A program made the translations under genes and the position numbers. Below the pieces are notes generated by a model. The model did not search any database. It saw nothing but the letters and a program-made list of their open reading frames with translations, and was not told where the DNA came from. From contig NZ_BNCG01000003.1 of the NCBI RefSeq assembly GCF_014656355.1, positions 62,001-126,000 on the forward strand: 64,000 nt of DNA. The letters are read 5' to 3'. This document shows positions 35,026 to 42,363 of this stretch, in pieces (position 1 is the first letter of the stretch; each line of letters begins with the position of its first letter). The DNA comes from Camelimonas fluminis. Lineage in GTDB: Bacteria; Pseudomonadota; Alphaproteobacteria; Rhizobiales; Beijerinckiaceae.

Positions 35026-35913
35026 ATGCAGGAACAGCTCGATGAAGTTTGTGCGCTGCTGCGTCGTCATGGCGCCGCCGCCAGCTTGCCCCACGCCCGG
35101 TTCACCATCCGGTCCAGCGCGTCGCGGACCGGGCCGATACCGTCGATGTACGAGCCGATGCTGTGTTACGTGCTGCAGGGCGCCAAGCGGGTGACGGTCG
35201 GGGCGCGGACATTTGAATATCGCGGCGGCAGCTTCCTGACGGCTTCGCTCGACCTGCCCGCAATAGGGCAGGTCATCGAGGCAAGCCCGGAAAAGCCCTA
35301 TCTGTCGTTCGCGCTGGCGCTCGACCCGGCGACCATCGCCGCGCTGCTTCTGGATCTCCCGGACGACCCCGGCGAGAGCATGGCGCCGGGGCTGGCCGTC
35401 AGTCCGATCACGCCTGAACTGGCTGATCCCCTGCTGCGCATGGTCAGGCTGCTGGACAGGCCCGAAGACATTTCCGTGCTCAGACCAATGCTGGAGCGCG
35501 AAATGCTCTATCGCATCCTGCGGGGACCGCAGGGCCCCATGCTGCGGCAGATCGGGCGCTCGGACAGCCGGCTCTCACAGATACGCCGCGCGGTGGAATG
35601 GAGCCGGAAGAATTTTGCCGAACCACTGCGTGTCGAAGATCTGGCGGACATGGCCGGAATGAGCGTTTCCTCATTTCATCGCCACTTCAAGGCCGTGACC
35701 TCGATGAGCCCGCTGCAATACCACAAGCAGATCAGGCTTCAGCAAGCCCGGCTCCAGCTCCTCGCCACTCCAGGTGAAGCTGCCCGCGTAGCGTTCGCTG
35801 TCGGCTATGAAAGCGCATCGCAATTCAGCCGGGAATATGCGCGGCAGTTCGGGCTGCCCCCGGCGCGGGACGCGGCGCGCCTGCGGCGCAATCCGGAAGT
35901 AGAAAACGCCTGA
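35026..35913 (+). CDS. AraC family transcriptional regulator
   Basis: A 295-residue regulator with an N-terminal AraC_N-type sensing domain (about 20-160, with PMLCYVLQGAKRVTVGARTF) and a C-terminal double helix-turn-helix (about 195-290, with EDLADMAGMSVSSFHRHFKA and VGYESASQFSREYARQFG). It is transcribed away from the SDR and aldo/keto reductase genes, with 171 bp between starts, and likely activates them in response to a reactive carbonyl or xenobiotic. The start at 35026 gives the family length; the frame is open for another kilobase upstream through the SDR gene, which is a high-GC artefact. Confidence 0.92.
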   Translation: MQEQLDEVCALLRRHGAAASLPHARFTIRSSASRTGPIPSMYEPMLCYVLQGAKRVTVGARTFEYRGGSFLTASLDLPAIGQVIEASPEKPYLSFALALDPATIAALLLDLPDDPGESMAPGLAVSPITPELADPLLRMVRLLDRPEDISVLRPMLEREMLYRILRGPQGPMLRQIGRSDSRLSQIRRAVEWSRKNFAEPLRVEDLADMAGMSVSSFHRHFKAVTSMSPLQYHKQIRLQQARLQLLATPGEAARVAFAVGYESASQFSREYARQFGLPPARDAARLRRNPEVENA

Positions 35914-35993
35914 CCGGCGTATGACCCCGGAGGGGCGGAACAGGCTTTCGGCCGTGCTGCTACGCCCCTCCGCCGGTTCGCCCGCAAGGCGCC

Positions 35994-36749
35994 TTACGGC
36001 GCAGTCCATCCCCATTTCCGGAAGATTTTGGCCCCGCCGTCGCTTTTCAGGAAGGCGACGAATTCAGCGGCCAGCTGCTTTTGCCTGCCCCGGTCGGTGA
36101 GCACGACGCCCGCGTCGCGATAGATGCGATGCGCCTCATCGATCTCCACCGTCTCCGCCAGCGCCGGATTGGCTGCCTGCCAGATATTCCAGATCAACCA
36201 GGCGTCATAGGTGGGATCGTCGGTCCAGGTCTTGCGCGCGATGGCGCTGTTGCCAGCGAATGCGCCAATATTCGCCCGGAGCTTGCGCACCGCGCCAATG
36301 TCGCCAGTGCGGCCGGCCACATCCTCCCAAAGACCGGTCTGGCCAGCGCCATGAACCACGAGAACCTTGACGCCTGGCTTGCCCAGGTCGCCGAGGCCGG
36401 TGATTTTTCTCGGGTTGCCCGGTCGCACCAGGATGGCGGAAGCGCGCAGATATAGCGGCTCCACGTCCTCGCTCCGGATCTGGCCGCCCATCGCGGCGAC
36501 GAAGTCGGTCATCATGGATTCAGAGCCGCTGAAGATGAGGTCAGCGTCCTTGCGGGCCTGCGCGATCCACGCTGGCGTCGGGCCTGCCGTCACCGCGATC
36601 TCAACGCCCTTCAGCTTGCCAAATTCTGCCGCCGCCTCCCTCATCGCCGGCAGGGGGCCGCCCGGCCCGTAGACATTCAGGTCAGCCGCCTGGCCGGCGA
36701 CGCACGCCGGGATGAAGATCGCGGCGGTCAGCGCCATCTGCTTGAACAT
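35994..36749 (-). CDS. AcfC-like periplasmic substrate-binding protein
   Basis: A 251-residue exported protein (signal peptide about 1-21, MFKQMALTAAIFIPACVAGQA) with a molybdate/extracellular-solute-binding fold. The mature N-terminus DLNVYGPGGPLPAMREAA and the stretch AGPTPAWIAQARKDADLIFSG match the accessory-colonisation-factor AcfC group, whose ligand is not settled. No ABC permease or ATPase is adjacent, so transport is doubtful; signalling or periplasmic scavenging are alternatives. AGGAG lies 8 bases before the ATG. Its promoter region carries an ECF-like motif of the same form as the one before the divergent NTF2-sigma-anti-sigma operon, so it is probably part of that regulon. Confidence 0.87.
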   Translation of the reverse strand: MFKQMALTAAIFIPACVAGQAADLNVYGPGGPLPAMREAAAEFGKLKGVEIAVTAGPTPAWIAQARKDADLIFSGSESMMTDFVAAMGGQIRSEDVEPLYLRASAILVRPGNPRKITGLGDLGKPGVKVLVVHGAGQTGLWEDVAGRTGDIGAVRKLRANIGAFAGNSAIARKTWTDDPTYDAWLIWNIWQAANPALAETVEIDEAHRIYRDAGVVLTDRGRQKQLAAEFVAFLKSDGGAKIFRKWGWTAP

Positions 36750-36799
36750 GAAAAGTCTCCTGAGGGCCGGTTGGAGCCACTGGAAGTGGAACCGCCGGG

Positions 36800-36827
36800 A
36801 AGACGTTTCTGGCCTGCGCTTTATTCC
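36800..36827 (-). promoter_or_regulatory. ECF-type promoter of the AcfC-like gene
   Basis: Read on the minus strand: GGAATAAA (36827-36820), then CGTCTT (36805-36800), with 17 bases between GGAAT and CGTC. The -10 lies about 50 bases before the start codon. It matches the motif on the other strand at 36900-36928 in both sequence and spacing. Confidence 0.65.
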
Positions 36828-36899
36828 AGAACAGCATTTCACGCTTTCGTGATGCCGCCGCCAGGCCGCAATCGCCGCCAGAAATATTTTGAAGGCGAT

Positions 36900-36928
36900 G
36901 GGAATAAACCGCCCCGACCCGACGTCTC
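36900..36928 (+). promoter_or_regulatory. ECF-type promoter of the NTF2/sigma/anti-sigma operon
   Basis: GGGAATAAAC (36900-36909) and CGTCTC (36923-36928), 17 bases between GGAAT and CGTC, with the -10 about 40 bases before the ATG at 36967. GGAAnn and CGTn are typical of promoters read by ECF sigma factors, so the sigma factor encoded downstream probably controls its own operon. Confidence 0.65.
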
Positions 36929-36966
36929 CCTGCTGTTCCCACCACCGGAACGCCAGGAGCCCTCCC

Positions 36967-37383
36967 ATGCGCGCCATTCTCGCCACCGCCGCTCTCACCG
37001 CCCTGACCCTGCCAGCTTTGGCCGGTCCGGCCACCGATCTGGCCCGGGCCCGGATTGAAGCGATCGCCAGGGGCGATACGCCGGCCCTCATCGCCGCATA
37101 TGGCGACAAGGCCCAACTGCACTGGATCGGCGGTCCGCTCGACGGCGCCTATGCCGGAGCCGGGCAATTGCAGACGGCGTGGAGCAAATTCGCCACCGCC
37201 CAGGCGAAGCAGACCGCCGCCATCGCCAACATCTCGGAAGCGATGAACCCGAAGGGGGCCACCGTGACGGCGGATGTGACCTTCAATGGCAAAAACACCG
37301 TCAAGGTGCGCTATATCCTTGTCTATCGCGACGGGAAGCTGGCGGATGAGATCTGGCAGGTGCACCCAAACGCGGCCTACTGA
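36967..37383 (+). CDS. Secreted NTF2/SnoaL-like protein
   Basis: A 138-residue protein with a clear signal peptide (MRAILATAALTALTLPALAG, cleavage near residue 19) followed by a small alpha+beta cone fold of the SnoaL/NTF2-like type (ARARIEAIARGDTPALIAAYGDKAQLHWIGGP, quoted by its ends ARARIEAIARG and LHWIGGP). It has no obvious catalytic residues. It is the first gene of an operon with an ECF sigma factor (29 bp later) and its anti-sigma factor, so it may be a regulated periplasmic effector or a ligand-binding sensor for the anti-sigma factor; this is inference from position. Confidence 0.8.
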   Translation: MRAILATAALTALTLPALAGPATDLARARIEAIARGDTPALIAAYGDKAQLHWIGGPLDGAYAGAGQLQTAWSKFATAQAKQTAAIANISEAMNPKGATVTADVTFNGKNTVKVRYILVYRDGKLADEIWQVHPNAAY

Positions 37384-37411
37384 CAGGTCATCAGGAGAGA
37401 GGCCGCCGCCC

Positions 37412-37918
37412 GTGGACGACGCCGCCGCCCTGCTGGAGCCGCTGATCCCCGCATTGCGGCGCTACGCCTATGCCCTGACGCGGAACCACGCGGCGGCGGA
37501 TGACCTCGTGCAGGACACCCTGGAGCGCGCGCTGTCGCACTGGATGCTGCGCCGGCGCGACGGTGCGCTCAGGGCCTGGCTGTTCACGATCCTCCGCAAC
37601 ACCTACATCAACAGCCTGCGCCGCGCCCGCCGCCAGGGCGAGCACGCGCCAATCAACGATGAGGATGCGCACGCGCGGGATGGCGCACCCGATGCGGCGC
37701 TTGGAGTGCGCGACGTGCTGGCGACGCTCGACCAGCTGCCCGAGGACCACAAATCCGTCCTGCTGTTGGTCGGCGTCGAGGAGTTGTCTTACGAAGACGC
37801 TTCGCGGGTGCTGGGCGTGCCTGTGGGGACCGTGATGTCCCGGCTGTCGCGGGCGCGCCAGCGGCTGCGCGCCATGCTGGAGACAGGTCGGACAACCATG
37901 CTGCGGAGGGTGAAATGA
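37412..37918 (+). CDS. ECF-family RNA polymerase sigma factor
   Basis: A 168-residue sigma-70-family factor with only regions 2 and 4, as in ECF sigmas. Region 2 (about 8-75) includes YALTRNHAAADDLVQDTLERAL, quoted by its core AADDLVQDTLERA, and region 4 (about 105-155) includes LPEDHKSVLLLVGVEELSYE then VPVGTVMSRLSRARQRLR. It directs RNA polymerase to GGAAT/CGTCT-type promoters, if the motifs here are its targets. Start is GTG 37412 after AGGAGAGAGG. The stop overlaps the anti-sigma gene by 4 bases (ATGA), as is typical for such pairs. Confidence 0.92.
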   Translation: MDDAAALLEPLIPALRRYAYALTRNHAAADDLVQDTLERALSHWMLRRRDGALRAWLFTILRNTYINSLRRARRQGEHAPINDEDAHARDGAPDAALGVRDVLATLDQLPEDHKSVLLLVGVEELSYEDASRVLGVPVGTVMSRLSRARQRLRAMLETGRTTMLRRVK

Positions 37919-38697
37919 CGGCCCCCCAAATGCCGATCGGCGAGGACGATCTGACCGCGCTGGCGGATGATCGCCTGCCGGCTGAACGCCGCCCGGTCGT
38001 GGCGGCCTATCTGGCCGCGCATCCGGACGTCGCCCTGCGGGTAGAGGCTGACATGGCGCAACGCGACGCCCTGCGCGCCAGCCTCGCCGCCAAATTCAAC
38101 GAACCCGTTCCATCGCGGCTGCGCATCGCCAACATCGCCGCCAGCAGGCGGGCGCGTTTGACCACGCGGTTGCGCCTCGTGGCGGCTTCCCTGTTGCTGC
38201 TGGCCATCGGGGCAGCCGGCGGCTGGGGCCTGCGGGCGCTGTCTTTGCCCGGCGCGTCTGAGCCGCCGGCGGCGATCTCGCTGGCCGGCGCCGCGTTCGA
38301 CGCCTACCGGACGTTCGTGGTCGAAGTCGCCCACCCGGTCGAGGTGCGCGCGGAAAATGAGGCGCACCTGATTGGCTGGCTGTCAAAGCGGATCGGCAAA
38401 CCCCTGAAGGCCCCGGACCTCGGCCGCTTTGGCTTTCGGTTGATGGGCGGCCGCGTCCTGCCCGCCAGCTCCGGCGCGGCGGCCATGCTGATGTACGACA
38501 ACGACCTCGGCGCCCGCCTGACTGTCTATATCCGCGCCGACAAAGGCGCGGAGACGGCCTTCCAGTTCCGGCGCGAAGGCGATGTCTCCACCTTCATGTG
38601 GCTCGACCGCGGCTTTGGTTTCGCCATTTCCGCGCCGTTGGACCGGACCCGGCTACTGCCCATCGCGGAAGCCGTCTACAAGGAAACGGCGGCATGA
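37915..38697 (+). CDS. Transmembrane anti-sigma factor
   Basis: A 260-residue inner-membrane protein: a cytoplasmic N-terminal part (about 1-85) of the kind that holds the sigma factor (PIGEDDLTALADDRLPAERR), one membrane helix (about 86-108), and a periplasmic domain of about 150 residues (RTFVVEVAHPVEVRAEN and IGKPLKAPDLGRFGFRLMGGRVLP). No zinc-binding HxxxCxxC motif is present, so it is not a ChrR/RsrA-type redox switch. The periplasmic domain is the likely sensor, released by proteolysis or ligand contact. It is translationally coupled to the sigma gene. Confidence 0.88.
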   Translation: MTAPQMPIGEDDLTALADDRLPAERRPVVAAYLAAHPDVALRVEADMAQRDALRASLAAKFNEPVPSRLRIANIAASRRARLTTRLRLVAASLLLLAIGAAGGWGLRALSLPGASEPPAAISLAGAAFDAYRTFVVEVAHPVEVRAENEAHLIGWLSKRIGKPLKAPDLGRFGFRLMGGRVLPASSGAAAMLMYDNDLGARLTVYIRADKGAETAFQFRREGDVSTFMWLDRGFGFAISAPLDRTRLLPIAEAVYKETAA

Positions 38698-38788
38698 CGC
38701 CCGGCCTGCTGGCGGTCGCGCGGGTCGATGGCGCCAGCGGGTGAGGCGATTCCCGGCTGTGGACGCGGCCAAGCAGACATCGGCAACG

Positions 38789-39589
38789 TCACGCCCGGCC
38801 TTCCAGCATCGCTGTTTCGTCGCTGCGCAGCGTCAAGACCTCGACGCCGGTTTTCGTGACGGCGACCGTATGCTCGAATTGGGCGGAAAGCTTGCCGTCA
38901 TGGGTCACCACCGTCCAGCCGTCGTCGGCAACGGAAACTTTGCGCGCGCCCTGGTTGAGCATTGGCTCGATGGTGAAGACCATGCCTTCCCGCAGTTCCA
39001 TGCCTGTTCCAGGCCGCCCGAAATTGAGGATCTGTGGCTCCTCGTGCATCTCGCGACCAATGCCATGCCCGCAGAATTCCCGCACGACCGAATAGCCGTT
39101 CCTTTTGGCATGCCGTTCAATGGCGTGGCCAATGTCGCCGAGGTGAGCGCCGGCGCGAATTTGCCTTATGCCACGCCACATTGCCTCGTTGGCGACCCGT
39201 ACAAGCCGCCGCGCGGCGGGTGAAGGAGAGCCGACGGGATAGGTCTTGCTCGAATCCGCGATGAAACCGTTCTTTTCCAGCGTGATGTCAAAATTCACGA
39301 TGTCGCCGTCGCGGAAGATCTCGCGCGGACTGGGCGCGCCGTGGCAGACGACGTGATTGACCGAACAGTTCAGGGCATACTCAAATCCATATTGCCCCTT
39401 GCTTGCGGGACGGGCCGCGAGATCTTCGGTGATGAAGGCCTCCACCAGATCGTTGACCTGCAAGCTCGACGCGTTGATGAGATCAAGCCCGTCCAGCATC
39501 TCGAAAACCGACGCCAGCAACCGGCCCGACGCACGCATGAGCGCCAGTTCATCGGGTGTCTTCACCATGTCAGGCGACAACCGGATCAT
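38789..39589 (-). CDS. map: Type I methionyl aminopeptidase
   Basis: A 266-residue metalloenzyme that removes N-terminal methionine from new proteins. All five metal ligands appear to be present: Asp in VNFDITLEKNGF, Asp in FIADSSKTYPVG, His in GHGIGREMHEEPQ, Glu in VFTIEPM and Glu in QFEHTVAV; the substrate histidine is in VNHVVCHGAPSP. It is therefore likely active. Its start lies 20 bases inside the end of the ParD-like gene on the same strand, so the pair is co-transcribed and translationally linked. The organism should have a housekeeping map elsewhere; this copy, in a toxin-antitoxin-like arrangement, is probably specialised. Confidence 0.93.
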   Translation of the reverse strand: MIRLSPDMVKTPDELALMRASGRLLASVFEMLDGLDLINASSLQVNDLVEAFITEDLAARPASKGQYGFEYALNCSVNHVVCHGAPSPREIFRDGDIVNFDITLEKNGFIADSSKTYPVGSPSPAARRLVRVANEAMWRGIRQIRAGAHLGDIGHAIERHAKRNGYSVVREFCGHGIGREMHEEPQILNFGRPGTGMELREGMVFTIEPMLNQGARKVSVADDGWTVVTHDGKLSAQFEHTVAVTKTGVEVLTLRSDETAMLEGRA

Positions 39590-39776
39590 CTGGATGAACG
39601 TCCGCCGCCTCCAGCTGCATCTTTATGATGTCGTTGAAGGAAAGCGTCGGATTGGCCTCAGCCAACCTGCCGGTTTTCATCCAGAACTCTGCCTGCGCGT
39701 TGATGGAGCGGCACATCACCGTGCTTGCCCGCCGGATTTCATCATGCAGGTCGTCGTCGATTTTCACGATGCCCAT
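39570..39776 (-). CDS. ParD-like antitoxin family protein
   Basis: A 68-residue protein resembling the ParD-like (ribbon-helix-helix) family: MGIVKIDDDLHDEIRRAS gives the beta strand and first helix, followed by MCRSINAQAEFWMKTGRLAE and a short C-terminal tail (LSFNDIIKMQLEA). It is upstream of, and overlaps by 20 bases, a methionyl aminopeptidase gene, where a classical pair would have a toxin. A GAGG site lies before ATG 39776. Just upstream are palindromic and direct TATACGAA repeats, the form of an autoregulatory operator. It may act as a transcriptional regulator of the pair, an adaptor of the peptidase, or a true antitoxin; only its family resemblance is seen. Confidence 0.8.
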   Translation of the reverse strand: MGIVKIDDDLHDEIRRASTVMCRSINAQAEFWMKTGRLAEANPTLSFNDIIKMQLEAADVHPDDPVVA

Positions 39777-39799
39777 GGAGCGCCTCTGACATAGCGTAA

Positions 39800-39826
39800 T
39801 ATACGAAACGTATACGAACTGTATAT
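39800..39826. promoter_or_regulatory. Operator-like repeats upstream of the ParD-like gene
   Basis: TATACGAA at 39800-39807 and again at 39811-39818 (11 bp apart), with the perfect palindrome CGTATACG at 39809-39816 and a following GTATAT, lie 24-50 bases before the start codon. Such short clustered sites overlapping a promoter are typical of RHH-protein autorepression. The rest of the 353-bp gap to 40129 shows no gene. Confidence 0.6.
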
Positions 39827-40129
39827 CTCATGGTCAAGCACCCGCTGGACCGGCCGCTGAATGGCGGCTTCTGCTCAACTCCCCCGCAGCGAAGCAACAA
39901 CCTGCAGCCCCCAAGCGATCTTTGCGGCCCATCAGATGTTGATCTGAACCGCCCGCCGTCTTCCCCGAAACCATGCTCCACCCTAATCTGATCAAGGCTC
40001 CCAATGCTGACGACGTGCTCGCGTCCGCAAAAGCAGGCTTCCGCATCAGGAAAATGCGGCCCATGCCCGGTCGCGCCCGAAACGCATCTGACGCGAATGG
40101 GCAGGGACCCGAAACCCAGGGGGACAGAG

Positions 40130-41767
40130 ATGGCGGACGTGCTGGTGGTTGGGGCGGGGCCGGTCGGCCTGGTGTTGGCGGCCGGGTTGCGACGACACGG
40201 CGTCCGTGTCCGGATCGTCGATGGCCGGACTGAGCCCCTGTTGTTCTGCCGCGCGATCGGCGTCACCCCCCGCACGCTCGAGGTGTACGAGGAAATGGGC
40301 GTGGCGATGGACATGATCAACGCCGGGCTGTGGCTTGAAGGCGTCCGGGTGGATCTGGGCGGCGCCGTCAGTCGGACCCAGTCTGTCGATCTGTCGGATT
40401 TGCCCTACGCCAGCCTCGGTTTGCCCCAGCCAGAAACCGAGCGGATCCTCACCCGACATCTGTCAAGACTGGGCGTGGAGATTGAACGGGGCGTGACGTT
40501 CCTCTCGCTGCAGCAGGACGGCAACCGGGTCCGCGTTCAGCTCGTTGGCGCTGATGGCTCCATGGAAACGGCCGATTTTGCCTATGTGGCCGGCTGCGAC
40601 GGGGCGCACAGCGATGTGCGGCGCGCCATTGGCGTGGGCTTCTCCGGCGAAGCGCTTCCCTATCCGTTCATGCTTGGCGATGTGAAGGCGCAATGGCCCG
40701 CTGACGCCGGTCTGCCTCGCGGATATGCCTTGCGCGCGCTGCGTGTACGCGAAAACGCGCCGCCAGACATGTTCATCGCCATTCCCCTGCCGCAACCGGA
40801 CCGCTATCGGGTCTCCATGCTGGCCGGCCCTGAAGCAGCAGGACCGGCGACTGATGCAGTCGAACACGGCTTGCAGTCCAGCCAGACAGGCCCAACGCTG
40901 GCGGATTTGCAGGCCGTGGCGGATCGGGTGATGGTGCGGCCGCCTGTGCTCTCCGACATGCGGTGGTCATCGCTGTTCAGGATTTCGATGCGGCTGGCCG
41001 ACAGCTATCGCGTTGGGCGCGTCTTCATCGCCGGCGACGCCGCTCACATCCACCCGCCCACAGGCGGCCAGGGGATGAACACGGGCATTCAGGATGCATT
41101 CAATCTGGCATGGAAGCTGGGGCTGGTCATCGCCGGTCAGGCGACGCCAGCCCTGCTCGACAGCTATGAAGCCGAACGCCGGCCTGTGGCGCAGGACGTC
41201 ATCAAACGCACAACGGAGGAAAGCCTCAGTCTCGGCCGCCCCCGGCAGCCAGTTGACCGGCTGGCCGACACCCAGATTCTGGTGAGCTATCGCGGCGGCG
41301 CGGGCTTTCACGATCATCTCGCAGCGGCCCGGGATGCCCGCGAACTGGCGCCTCTCGCCGGCGACCGTGCGCCAGACGCCCATGGCCTCGTCCGGTCCGG
41401 CGTCGGCTTCCCGCTGCGCCTGTTCGATCTCATGCGCGGAGCTGGCTTCAGGCTGGTCGTCGCCATCGACGGCGCAGCCGCGTCGCTGGCGGAACTTGAA
41501 CAGAGGGCGGCAACGCTCGGCGCGGCGGGGTTTCCCGTCAGCGTCATCGCCGTGCAACTGGCGCCTGATGAGGCAAGGTCCACTCCGGCGCAGCCTTGCC
41601 ATATGGCTGTCGCCCGGGACGCCGCAGGCAGTTTCGCCCGGGCGTGGCGCGCAAGGCCCGGCGACGCCTTTCTCGTGCGCCCGGACGGATATCTGGCCTG
41701 GACGGCCCGCCCGTTTGATATGGACAGCCTCGTCGCCGCGCTGAGGAACGTGTTCGTGGCCCAATAG
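40130..41767 (+). CDS. FAD-dependent aromatic monooxygenase (PheA/MhpA-like)
   Basis: A 545-residue flavoprotein hydroxylase with the Rossmann motif VLVVGAGPVGLVLAAG (residues 4-19), the DG motif in GCDGAHSDVRRAIG and the FAD-ribityl motif FIAGDAAHIHPPTGGQGMNTGIQDAFNL, quoted by FIAGDAAHIHPPTGGQG. A C-terminal thioredoxin-like domain (about 400-545) is as in phenol hydroxylase and related enzymes. It hydroxylates an aromatic or polyketide-like substrate with NADPH and O2; which one is unknown. Start ATG 40130 follows AGGGGGAC. It stands alone, with no aromatic catabolic genes nearby. Confidence 0.9.
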   Translation: MADVLVVGAGPVGLVLAAGLRRHGVRVRIVDGRTEPLLFCRAIGVTPRTLEVYEEMGVAMDMINAGLWLEGVRVDLGGAVSRTQSVDLSDLPYASLGLPQPETERILTRHLSRLGVEIERGVTFLSLQQDGNRVRVQLVGADGSMETADFAYVAGCDGAHSDVRRAIGVGFSGEALPYPFMLGDVKAQWPADAGLPRGYALRALRVRENAPPDMFIAIPLPQPDRYRVSMLAGPEAAGPATDAVEHGLQSSQTGPTLADLQAVADRVMVRPPVLSDMRWSSLFRISMRLADSYRVGRVFIAGDAAHIHPPTGGQGMNTGIQDAFNLAWKLGLVIAGQATPALLDSYEAERRPVAQDVIKRTTEESLSLGRPRQPVDRLADTQILVSYRGGAGFHDHLAAARDARELAPLAGDRAPDAHGLVRSGVGFPLRLFDLMRGAGFRLVVAIDGAAASLAELEQRAATLGAAGFPVSVIAVQLAPDEARSTPAQPCHMAVARDAAGSFARAWRARPGDAFLVRPDGYLAWTARPFDMDSLVAALRNVFVAQ

Positions 41768-41974
41768 CAAGGCGCGCCGCCTGAACCGGCCCCTGAGTTT
41801 GTTGAGGGCCGCGCCATGCCATTCCCAGCCCGGGTTTGGGGCCTGGCGACGCACATGCGTTCGGGAAGGATGATGCTGGAAGCGCAGAGGCGAAAACAGA
41901 ACGCCAACCCTTGCGTGGCAAAGGTTTTGATATCTGTCTGGGAGGGGCTGGAATGGCCTGTGAAGGCTATATGG

Positions 41975-42061
41975 CGGAGAGGGGGAGATTCGAACTCCCG
42001 ATAGGGTTGCCCCTATGCCGCATTTCGAGTGCGGTGCATTCAACCACTCTGCCACCTCTCC
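41975..42061 (-). tRNA. tRNA-Ser(CGA)
   Basis: On the minus strand the 87-nt sequence folds as a class II tRNA: acceptor GGAGAGG/CCTCTCC with discriminator G, anticodon stem CCGCA/TGCGG with loop CTCGAAA (anticodon CGA), a long variable arm (taggggcaaccctat region) and a T arm GGGAG-TTCGAAT-CTCCC. CCA is not encoded. Anticodon CGA reads UCG serine codons, which are common in a GC-rich genome. Confidence 0.95.
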
Positions 42062-42363
42062 GCAATTCCGAGGTCAGCGCCTGTGGTGGGCGGTACGTAC
42101 ACGAGCGTTCGCCGGCTGGCAAGGCCTCTGACAGGCCTCCGGCGCGCCGCCGGCTTGTTTCCACAGCGGCGGTTTGACGCCAAAACCCGATGAACCCGAT
42201 GCATCGGACTTCGCTGGCTCCCGGAGGCCGCCTGGCGCCTCCCGCCTGGGCATCGGCCACGGCGTCAATGTGGGTGTGCGTTGCGCTGGTTTGAGCGTTG
42301 CAAATCGCGGAAACGTCAGCCGCGCCGCGATCTGGCATGACGCGGTTTGCCGGCGACTGGCTG
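42062..42363. other. Intergenic stretch beside tRNA-Ser
   Basis: About 300 bases upstream of the tRNA gene and after the stop of the EAL-type gene. It must hold the tRNA promoter, probably near 42070-42110. I see no gene, terminator with a T-run, or attachment-site duplication of the tRNA 3' end. Confidence 0.4.

Noticed and set aside
41973-42063. tRNA ends two bases further out (GCGGAGA acceptor)
   Set aside because: The shifted pairing gives discriminator C and a poor fit to tRNA-Ser; the GGAGAGG acceptor with discriminator G fits the family.
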